Shown here one piece after another: positions 36,201-48,200 of a stretch of 64,000 nt of DNA (its first letter is position 1; each line of letters starts with the position of its first letter). The notes beneath the pieces were generated by a model that worked only from the letters and a program-made list of their open reading frames with translations, had not been told where the DNA came from and made no database searches. The DNA comes from Dichetophora obliterata (taxonomy: Eukaryota; Arthropoda; Insecta; Diptera; Sciomyzidae), in the NCBI GenBank assembly GCA_963920525.1, contig OY986439.1:46288982-46352981 (forward strand), read 5' to 3'. Both the position numbers and the translations under genes were made by a program.

Positions 36201-39200
36201 CATTATTGACTATTTTGTTGATATTTACAAGACAAAATTAATTGCCAATTCACATAAAAAAAGACTAACCGCTTCAATGTGTATTATGAAAATGCACACC
36301 AACGATAAGCAAGATACGAGATGCCATAGAATTTCGTATAGAAAAAGTATTGCTTCTCCTGTCTTGCTTGTCGCTGGTGTGCATTTTTGTGATACAAATT
36401 GAAGCGGTAAATATAAAGCAAAATTACGCAAATTAAGACATTTGAAAAATTTGTTAAGAAGAAAGCGCCTTCACGCTTACCGAATGTCCCACCATTTGTA
36501 ATAGACATCAAGTCCTTCATAACGTAGTCATAACGTCCAGAATAAGCACTAGCACCACTTCCACCTGCGCCACCGCCTCCACCACCACCGTCCATCGCCT
36601 TGACCGCGTCTGCATTAACAATGTACTCAAAACTGGTCGTGCGAGTCTTTTCATTATTGGCAGCAGCCGAGTGCGTAGTCAACATATGTTCGCGCAAATT
36701 GGACAGACGCGGATATCCATTTCCGCATTTAACACATTTGTACGTTTGCGGCAGCTGATCGGGATGCTTGGATTCCATGTGACGCAAAACATTATTGTAA
36801 TTATTATATTGTTGACCACAAATAGGGCAAGCTTGCGGCATGCGCGAAAAATATTGGGATTTGGCAGCGGCATGTTGCATGCTGCTGCTGCGCGACTCAT
36901 CCGCCGAAGAAGTTCCTGCAAGAAAATATACGTATACAAATATAAAATATACACCAAGTGGTCTGATTGTCAAAAGAAAATTACCTGCAAAACCGCCAAC
37001 ACAAGACTTTTTTCCTGGCGAATTATCGGTACTTGCTAGTTGTTGCTTTAGTATATTTGTTTGTTGTTGCTGGCGTTGTAACTCAGCAGCTGCACTGGGG
37101 GGCTGTACCAAATGCTTGGCATATACGTGATCCAAGAAATTTTGATGATTGCCGAATTTCTCATCACATGTTACACAGCGCAAGATAACAATGCAATCCA
37201 TATTATTATAATGACGCTTACGCTCTAAAGGATCTTCAATTTCCAAACCACAAAAGCCACACTGACCCGGTGAAACATCCTTCTTTTGGGCATCGGCATG
37301 CTCATCATAGACGTGTGAGCGAAATTCCAATTTCAGGCGGAAGTGTTGGGTACACAATTTACATTCATAAATTTTATTGACCAGTAACTCCTTGGCGCGC
37401 ATCTTCTCAGGCATTGCAGCGGCTGTTGCAGCTACAGCTGTAGCAAAACTGGGTACCTTGGCCATTAGCGCATGCATTACTTTGTAGAGATTAATGCAGT
37501 TACGCTTCTTCAGATGTGATATAAAAAGTGACTTCGTGTCATTTAGCTTGAGACAGTTAAAGCAGAGGTTACGCGGCAGCGTAACATATTTTTTGCGCAT
37601 GTGTGCCATAAAATTTTTATAGCTTGTATAGAATTTGCGGCAACACTTGCAGGTCATCGTTTGATATTGTTGTAGAAACTCTTCATTCTGCTGCAGGAAC
37701 ACAATCTTTTCATCGGTCAACATATCCTGATATTGTTCAGGATTGTCGTAGTCATAAGTGGGCGCTGTTGTGGCATTGACGGCATTTACAATGTGTTGGC
37801 GCATTTTTGTGGGGATTGCATTGAAAGCGGCGGCTGCAGCCACCTTTTTAGCTTGTTCAGCTCCGGTGGCTGCTCGTTGTAGCCCTAGAGCGGCAGCCAG
37901 AGCGGCTGTTGGCTTTGTAATAGGTGTAGAGTTGGGCGTAGAGGTGGACAGTTCGAACAAGTTGGGATGCAAGTTGCGCTCATGACGGCGAGCATTGGCT
38001 CGTGTCGAAAATTTTAAGTTGCAAGCCCGACAAGATGCTTCTTTGACTTCGGCAGCGGCGGCAACTTCAATCGTTGTGCGATCCGGCACCGTATGACTGC
38101 CAAGATGAGGCGGCTGATCATAGCTGTAGACACTGGTGTCCTGTATGGATGAATAAACGCGAGTCTAATTATATAATATAGATATAATTTTAAAGTTGGA
38201 AAAAACCATATAAGTACAAACCATATAGGGCTCTGTGCCCTCCTCTTCAGTGCGTTCAAGAAATAGTGTAGGATCGACCATTTCATCGGATTCATCTTGC
38301 TGCTTCATCGCGTCATAATCGTCCTCATCGAGGGGCTCATCTTTGACCTGAATTGCTGGCAGAGGCTATAAGGATAGACGGTGACAAATTAATATAAAAA
38401 TTCAGCAAATCTTTTTTTTAAATAATCGAACTTTTTTCATAAGGTGCTCAAATAGTTTTCATAAATTTAGCTCAGCAATCTTTGATTTACTATAAAAATA
38501 ATTGTTGCTAACTTGCACCCAATGTGTTGGATTTGATTGAAGATGTCTTTGCCATTACTTTTTTTCTAAAGTTCAGTAGTTGTGCTGTGTTGTACTCAAG
38601 TTGTGCTGCAAATTGCCGAACTCAACTTAAATATACATTTTAAAATGCAAATAGAACATGTTTTTATGTCTTCAAGAGGCATATTCTGATTAAGTTTTAG
38701 CATCAATTCTTAGCAAGTAATATTTTTGAAACGCAAGTAATATATTGACAAATCTGACATTTGAAAAGATATATTAACGTTCATAAAATCAGAAATATGC
38801 ATTTTTTAAGCTCCCAACGGCACATTGCAGCACAACTGGAGCTCGCTGCAGCACAACTACAGAATTTCTGAAAAATTTAAAGGCTAACTTAAGATTAAAA
38901 AGAAACCAACTTATAAAAATAGCATCATTAAAATAAATAGTATTTGCAGCACTTACTTTTTGAAATAATACTAATAAACTTTTAATCAAAATTAATTTTT
39001 TAACGTAATAATCTACTAAATCAGTTAATTCTTCTACGATTTCTTTCTCTTAGATTTTCTGCAGTATATAACACAGCCAACTATAAAATGTAAGCCTCTA
39101 CCTAATCTTATCTTTTTACAAAATTTAAAAATCAACTACTTTCGATACGTTTACATTATAAGAGCATCGTCTAAAATAACGCAATTGCTGGGCAGCAGTT

Positions 39201-42200
39201 GGAAAACGAGTTTGTTGTTGCTGCAGTTGTGGCACTAATTGTTGTGGTAATTGCTTTTCTTTATAATATTCTAATAAATGTTGCTGTGTTTGTTGTTGTT
39301 CAACACTTTGCTGTTGTTTTTGAGTAGGACTCACATAAACGGTTAATGATTTCCGTTTCTTCAACGATGTGATGCCATCTAATATTGAAGAGGCCAAATT
39401 AGATTCCTGCGGGAATTGTTCCTGATCCTGTTGTTGCTTTAGAAGCTGCTGCTGCTGTTGCTGTCTTTGTGAATTCGCTGATGCTGTTGATATTGTTGAA
39501 ATGCTGACATTGTTTTCGAGCAACTGTTGACGCTTTCCAAATTCTAGCCAATTTCGCTGTTTTCCCTGCGAGGCAATGCAACGATTTTTAAAACTTTGCC
39601 AAGAGTTTAAATAACTGATGCAGGCATGGCAAATGCGTAGCGACAGCCCGTCATTGGGTGTGACCTAATAATTGTAGAGGTGGAGTAGAGAAGAGAAGAG
39701 AGAAATTAATTACATTATTATAAATAATAAATCAAGAAAATTTGCAAATGATGAAACAAGGAAGCAATGCAACGCCTTTAAACTAAATTCTTCCATTTGA
39801 ATAGACTATGGGCGGATGTGTCCAGTACCCTTAATATTTAAATTTAACAAAACGCAAAGGCAAAGTACTCAACACCCCGCTAAAATAAACGTTTCGCTGT
39901 GATGTCATTGACCCTTATGTTTAATGTGCTTGTTGTCTTCATCCTTGTTGGATATCCTGTTGGGGATGTGCGTGAGTGTGTGTAAGTATGTGTGCTTGTG
40001 ATTGTTTAAATGTGTGTTTGTACACATTAAATGGTATGCGTAAGGTATATCATTTAAGTGTTCTCTGTTATCACCAGCAGCAACCAAGCATCAATCAGTT
40101 TTTGTTAGCAAACAGAAAAAACACAATACAAGAAAGGAATTAAATAGTTTCTCGAAATGAAATTTAATTAAATTAAATGGTTCACTAGAAATAATATGAC
40201 TGCGCAATATATATATGTGATAAAAATGGCAAAAAGATAGACCATATTTTTTTTATTATATGAAAATGGCACAATTCACTCCAAGTAAGGAATAACTAGA
40301 GCTATTCACAAGTAGTGAACATAATCTTGCATCATAGCAAATGTAAAATATATTTGCACCTTTTACAATCACCACAAATTGAAAAACTTAGGTATACTGA
40401 AAACAAATAGAATATGCATATTTACAATATGCTCTTACTTCATTACAAAGACTCTTCAGTTAAATTTTTGTTAAATTTGACAATTAAAATTATTTCACAG
40501 TATAAATATTTTGATAGTAGAAAATACAAATAAAACGGAAAAAGGAATTTCACACGAAACTTTGATATTGGGGATCATTTTTAAAATTACTGCAACTTTA
40601 TAAGCCGCTGCGGTGGATTCCAGTTTCACAGACTAGTTGTGAATTTGATGGCAAAATGTGTCACACATTTTACGTTCAAAGGGGCGTAAACATAGTGCGA
40701 CCACGCCAATTTTTATTGCAGTTGCCGAAAGTAACTGTCGACCAAAACCGTCTGATATATAGCTTTTTTCATTACTTTGTGGGCGGTGAAAGGGAAGTGG
40801 CAAAACTTTACGTACGAACAATAAGATGACCAAGAAAACTGATAATACTACGCCATAAGGTATTTCTAACCGAGAAATGGAACCAATACGTTCATTTTTT
40901 CGGTGAGAGCAGGGTTGTTGCTTTAGATATTTCAAAAGCGTTTGACCGAGTGTGGCATAAAGCGCTCAAGTCAAAATAATTGCTAATTCCATATAGTGCT
41001 GGTGGTAACTTTGCTCGATGGATCACGTTTTACCACAAGGACAGAACGATTCGTATCGTAGTTGAGAACATTTCATCCGAGGAGCACGCCGTCAACGTCG
41101 GAATACCGCAGGGTTCGATTCTATTGCCAACCTTGTTTCTGAACTTTCTTTTTGGTTCTTATCAACGACCTCTTGTCGTTGTCACATAGCCCATTACATT
41201 CGTTTGCGGACGACAGCAACATTTGTCATTCATACTCATTCAAAAAACGCCCAAGCTCTATGGAGTTTGAGAGGAAGAGGAAAAATATGAATGACACATT
41301 ACTTAATGATAGATAAAAAATCATCAATTGGGTTCTTGCTCATAGAGTAGAGTTCAATGCAAGTAAGACCCACAGCTGTCTTTTAGCCCACAAGCGGATG
41401 TATTGCTCCTTAGCTCCCCTCGTTATGAATGGTGTGGAACCTTTGGAATCAGCCGCTCTTGACGTTCTGGGCATATCGATCCAATCTGACTTTCGTTGGA
41501 ATGATTATATTTTCGATGTGTCGATGAAAGAGGACCATTGAATGGTCCTGTAATTGGTTTGCATATTAGGAAATACTTTTCCAAACAATTCTTCTTTTAA
41601 GGCCTCTTAATTTTTGAAGTTATAAGGCAATGAAATTCATCTAGAAGTCATATCAACCGGCATCTTTTCGTTACCAATATCCAGCAATTGATTTGAGAAT
41701 ATTTCAGCTGATCGACCGTTAAAAGGAATTAAAGGTTTAAATGTTTGCCTGAAATCTTTTGCAAATAATATTAATGCGTTCCCAAATGGTTTAATGTTTC
41801 CACGCAAACCTTGTAATGATCCATCATGAAAGCCTCGAGTGATTTTTCCTGTGCCATTGTGCATGCATCCCAAAAACTAAATTTTTTTCCTGAAGAAGTT
41901 CTTGCAGTTAGGTAACGATGAACCTTTTTATTATACCGGTAGAAATTCCACAACGTGCATTCAATACATCACTGCCATCACCGATAAAGTACATTGCTAG
42001 AAATTTATGTTGACCATCTGGGAAATGAAGCAGGGAGCCGGATATATGATGAATTTGTCATTTCACTTTGAAAGTTGGCATAAATTGATCTGTTAAAATT
42101 TCTGAGCCGAACAACGTCATTTGGAAACAAGCATTTTATTTCCTGATATTGCTTTGATTTGGAGGTATATTCGAACAACAAAGTTTTTAATGGCTCAGGC

Positions 42201-45200
42201 GGTTCTCTAAGTTGAGGCAGTTTAATTTTCCCTTTGATTTCTGCATTCAATTTTATAGATTTGTGTTTGATAAACAATAATGATGAATTTAACTTATGAA
42301 TTAATGAATAAATCAATGAATGTATATTTCTATACGCCCGAACAAATAACTCCGATGAGATCAATTCAACGATTTATTTCACAGAAAAATAGGAAAAACA
42401 GTTAAAAAGCGAAAATGTCTGAAATACATAAGTATTTTTTACTGATTTTTGGGCGGAAAAAGTTGTATGGCAACATTTTTATTCCTTATCCCGTACTCGA
42501 AAGAAATCGACTGCAAAAATGTTAGCCCAATCGGCAAAGTAGTTTTAGAGTCTATAGTCACCAAACACTCTTTGCTTTGCTTTTTATATATGTAGATGCG
42601 ATAACAGTGGGCGTTTAATTCAATTTACAATTCAAAACGAAGAGTTTAAGCCCAAATTACCGAATTCGGTTGATTAATTCATGCGATATTGCTAAAACAA
42701 AATAACACATAAAACCAACTTTTTGATTTTTTTCCCTTTTTATATTTTTTTTTCTACAAAAATTCAAATTAAGAGATAATAAAGTATCTATCAACTTATT
42801 ATCAAAAAAAATATTCAATTTGAGTGTAGTAAAAGACAAAATGTGAAAAAAACATTATTTTTTCTGAAAGTCTGAAAAAAATGGAAAAATGGTCCAAAAT
42901 TTGGACAAAAATGCACGTAACTTTTGAACCGTTGGACCAATATTGGAGATTTTTTTGTAAATTTATCAAAATGAGCTAACCTTTCCAACGCGCCTACTGG
43001 CGATTAAACCCGATCGATAGTTTTTGAGTTATGGATGTGAACGTATAGGTAATATTTCATACGAACGTCAATCTGGGAAAAAATCTGGGAAAAAATCAAC
43101 AAAAAGTAGGGGACTCGATTTTAACGATAGAGGTATGGTTCCTTCGGCAAATTTTCATGGAATAACCCATAGAATACGGAAATCATAGGGAAATTGTCGA
43201 AAAATAAATTGGTCAAAATGAGCTCACCTTTCCAACGCGCCTACTGGCGATTAAACCCGATCGATAGTGTTTGAGTTATGGATGTGAACGTGTAGGTAAT
43301 ATTTCATACGAACGTCAATTTGGGAAAAAATCTACCAACAAAAAGTAGGGGACTCGATTTTAACGATAGAGGTATGGTTCCTTCGGCAAATTTTCATGGA
43401 ATAACCCATAGAATACGGAAATCATAGGGAAATTGGTGAATTTTTTCACTCCCTACAAATCGACCCGCCCTAATATATATATATTAGGGCGGGTCAATTT
43501 GTATGGACGAATTTTTTGGAGGTCTGGCTCAGCGAAATTCGTAAAATACATGTAATTTCAAGACTTTTTCTCCACTACAGCATATACAAATTCTGAAAAA
43601 AAGCTGTGCGGACTTTCGTAAATAGATTTTGTTCTCAATTATAAAATATGAATGTATGAATGTATGTGTATGAATCTATTTACGAAAGTCCGCACAGCTT
43701 TTTTTCAGAATTTGTATATGCTGTAGTAGTGGAGAAAAAGTCTTGAAATTACATGTATTTTACGAATTTCGCTGAGCCAGAATTTGACCCGCCCTAATAT
43801 ATATATATAAAGTGACCGCTACTTCGACACATAAAACGACCCTATTCGAATTCACTGTTGTGCCAGAATTCCAAGGCAGTCGGTGAAGAACTTTCGGAGA
43901 TTTTAGACTTTGTACAAACATACATTTAATAAAAAGCAGCAGGTTCAAATCAAAGAATTTTTAGCATCGTCTTTAATTTTATCGGCTTCTGTTTAATACA
44001 AAATCACTGCGTAGTTAATTGTAAAAAAAAATCATAAAGCAACCATAGAGTTCTTGCTTAATTTGACGAAGCCAAGGGCATTCACAACAAACATTTGACT
44101 TCTGATTAGATCACATCTGAAGAACATCTTTGTTCCCATATCCTAGTGCCACCTTATGTTGCTGTAATCAATTCTGCTTCCCTTTATCCTGACATTGCAC
44201 CAAGCACACAGGCAAACAAATGCGCACACACACACACACACATACACAAATAGAGATGTATAGCCATAAATGAGCTAATCCTATAATGAACATTAGGATG
44301 CATATAAGGTATATACACATACATAACTATATTTATATGTAAATGCATGGTATATGAAAGCATGCACTTAACTCACGCACTATCTTCAGGAACAGAGCAA
44401 ATGTTCCAATCATCAAGAATAATAAAGTTGCCCCCAAACCATGTATTGTGTTAATAATCTGTGGTTTGGCTGGAACCAAGTGTGTTCGGGTTTTCGTTCA
44501 TTCACCTTGGCCCATTCCTTTAAAAGTAAAAGCTTATTAGTTACAATCAACATCGATTGCAATTTCCTGATGCGTAGCATCGGCCAACCACCCGCTCAAC
44601 CGCCCGCTCTAACTCTGTGCTCTGCATTTTTACTGGGATGCGCGGGGAATGGGGCAGTCATACTAATTATGCATTTGCAAATAAAAAAATCTTTCAACAA
44701 TTATTCACACGCTTGAAAGGATTCTACAGCATAATTTACAATGAATCAAATATATTATTACATTGCATAATTTAATAATCCTTCAAAAACTGAATGGATG
44801 AAACTTAAGTTGTGATCTTTGAAACTGAATGCGAATAACAAAATGTTCATACCCTTTGAGGCGCAAATACATTTGACCATTCATACAACCTAACAAAAGC
44901 ATTAATACTTAACATAACAGTCTATATCTGTGGCGTTTTATATTAACATGTTAAGTGTACATATCGTGTTTCGGGAAATCTTGCTTCAAAGTTTTCAATA
45001 GCCATATAAGTTATATGAAAGGGTATTTCGTTTGTATGTCATAACTTTGGCTCAGGTCATGCTAGAAGCTCCAGATTTTGTGTTTAGCACTATAAACACA
45101 AAATATGCCTGAAACATAGTAACATCAATAACTTAGTTCTATCTTAAGTCAACTTAAGCTGTTGTTTCGTATCGATAGATATGAAACTTCATAATGCTAG

Positions 45201-48200
45201 GATTTTAAATTTTGGTTTAATAAAGTCTGGACAATCTGACATAAGTTGCACACACCACTGTTAAAAACAAGAACTGCTCCAACAACCTAAGATTTATCTT
45301 CAAACTGTATTTTTAGGCAAATTGCTCTAAAACCATATATATATATATATATGTCATGCCAGCCACAATAACGACACAGAAGAAAACCAGCATTTCTTTA
45401 GTTTGGCCCAACATCTTATGAAGCATAGAAGATGAGACTGCTCAGTCGATGATGGCTTCCTCGCTGTACATTGTGCTGCTGTTTTATTTTGTTGTGTTTT
45501 CTTTGTGCGGCTCCTTTTGTGCCCTTATTCTGACGAATTCCATAGGTAATCTTTATGCCTGCTCTTCATGTTTTTGATATTTTACACACTTGCAATATGG
45601 AAGTAGTATGGTGTTATAGTGTGTGTGTGTGTATATGTGTGTTCCCACAACATTTTCGACGTGGTTGCAGAAAATTACCCTTGTTTAGTTTATTAGACAT
45701 AAGTTGCACACGCCTGGATGCTGTGTTAGCACATTTTAGGGACGAGCGCAAAATGTTGTTTTAAGTTACAAATCTTCATCATGTTTTGTTCCAAGCTACT
45801 GAGAATCTACAAAGATATACAAGACTTAAAAAACCAAAATTTAAAAGTCAAGAATTAATTATTTTAAACCTTATAAGCGCTTCCAAATAAGTTTCCAAAT
45901 CATGACTCTTCAAATGTCTTTAAGTAATTCCGCTTGATTCTGGTTGAGCAACTCAACAACGATACGAGCCGAAAAGTAACGAAGACGAAGGCGACGTAGC
46001 AAACCTTGCGTATCTTCTCCAATGCTGGCTTGTTCTTGTTGATGATAACAACAAGCACTGCCAGAGTCACAGCAACAACGCCAATCGAAGCAGAGCAAAT
46101 CGACAAACATCGTCATAACAAGCAGCCACACTAGTAGTGGTTGTTGTAAAACCAAGCAATGGGTGAACGAATCGATGGCGAATGTAAACCACTGTGGCTG
46201 GCACTGCTTCAGCTTCAGCAAAACCAGCACCACTACCAGCTGCCATCATAATAGCTACGACGCAAATCCAACGTGGCTCAGCAAGATTGCCGATGAGGTT
46301 ATGTTGAAGAAAAGAAAACAAGCTATACAGAAAAATTGGATGTCCGCGATGAAATGAATGTCGGGCCGAGCGCAGTAGCGGATGTTGTCACGGAAGAGTA
46401 CGACGATGCAATGTGAGGAATAACTGTGTGGAAGATGAGCAAGCAGCATTAGTAGAAGCAGCTGCAGGGGCGGATGTGTTGTATGTATTGGATGAAAAGA
46501 GTGAAGTGTTCGGCACAGTTGCCCAAGCAGCCAACAAACGACGCATACAAAAGAGTTGGAATTCACGCATTCATGAGAAAATTGATTGGGTTCAAAGATA
46601 GGCAGAGGACAGTCAGGCTTAAATAAATTGTATAACGACATTTTATGTCAGTTATTATGGAGAAAGTTGGATGAGGCTAGTTTGGGTGAAGCTCAGATAA
46701 GTGAAGTTATTCGTTGCAAGTTATAAATATAAACAATGGGTCAGAAACCAGAAGCATGTTTAAGAGCTTATTTTAAGCATTGATTGAAGCTTTCAGTTTC
46801 GAGTAACTGTTGTTACTCTTTGAAAGAAAAGTATGTTGTCGTGAAAAACATAAATATAGTTTCAAGAAAAACTTTACTTAAATTGAGAATAATGTTTGAT
46901 TGTCACTATGTCAATTTTATGAACACATTAAACAAAATCAACAAAACAAAATCAAGGAAACTGACCACCATTAAAAATGACATAGTGAAAACCAAGCAAA
47001 AGGCTTCTTGATGCAAATATATTAAATATCAAGTGAAGAAAGTAGTAAAATGACGTTGAAATGGGGAAGGCTTTGTTTTATAGGCTCACATCAAATTGAG
47101 ATCCATTAGATTTCCAACAAAATAAATAAACTAGCAGACACTACAAAACACCTTTTAAAAGCACGGAATCTCTACCTAATTTTTAGCCTAAATTATAATC
47201 GTGTTTATAATTGACTTGCTGAAATATATCTGACACCGTTTTAATGTTGTGTTGCCTTTTATGAGGTGTAATATGCATAGGTTCGCTCCGCTGTCCAATT
47301 TGTTTTGATGATAACTTCTGGTTAGCTTTGCTCGTATTTCTTATTTATATGTCCAAGAAGTTTCCATTTTCTGTTTTCCAATCTCTTCATATTTGGTTTG
47401 GTTATTCATTCTGATAAACTATACCTGTTTCTTATGGACAACTATAGCTGAAATAATAATTAAAATTTCGGATTTGAACCGTAGAAGTTGTATGAATTGT
47501 GGCAAGATTTGTTTTTTGTTATTGTCCATTTTATTATAGTGCTCCATTAGGTCACTTTAATAACAATTTCCTAAAGTTTCTCTAGAATAGAATGAATACA
47601 GGTCATTGCGTTTTATATATGTACGTATAAATAAGGTTAATCGATATACATATTTTTTTTAAAATTCTATTACTTTGGCTTATTAACGATTGTTAAGCTA
47701 AAACAAAGATAAAAATTTATTTAGCAATGATATTTAAAAAAGAAATGCTTATTGTAGGGTGCCCGTGTATAATTGACATGGTGTCTTGTGGAGTTTGTAG
47801 TTGGTTTTGTTGGTTTCAAGCCTGACCGTAACCCGGGGAGTGCTAGGGAGATCCGAGTACCCCCAAAAATTATCTGAGCTACATCAAAAATTATGTGACT
47901 TTTAAAAATTTCATCTTCAATTATCTCCGTGAAGTAGTTGTTAAATAGTTAAATGAATCTTCATATTTAACATTGATGGTAGATGGTACGACAGATAGGA
48001 ATGGAAACGAGATATTTTCGATTACATTTTTACACATTGTTGATGCAAATCTGTCGAAACATAACTTTGCTTCGAAAATGCAGATAAAATCACAGCAAAG
48101 GGATTTAAACTCATTATCGATTGACGGATAGATCTTGGAATTAAGTGCGAATATATTTGCTGCTGCTGTAATGAATAGCCGATTGGGTGAATTGCAGGCT

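Larger units (their letters stand above)
32142..36480 (-). other. Intron 5 of the ZAD gene
   Basis: 4.3-kb intron, AT-rich, with no second gene seen. It carries a P-like MITE (33207-33420), a short inverted repeat (33724-33870) and a Harbinger-type MITE only 74 bp from the exon 5 donor (36269-36407). Confidence 0.8.

Noticed and set aside
36225..36431. 68-codon minus-strand frame beyond the exon 5 donor
   Set aside because: It is read-through into intron 5 and a hairpin MITE; the GTAAGC donor at 36480 and matching phase in exon 6 end the exon earlier.
44441..44716. 91-codon plus-strand frame with hydrophobic stretches
   Set aside because: It overlaps the splice-flanked minus-strand fragment and has no family resemblance.
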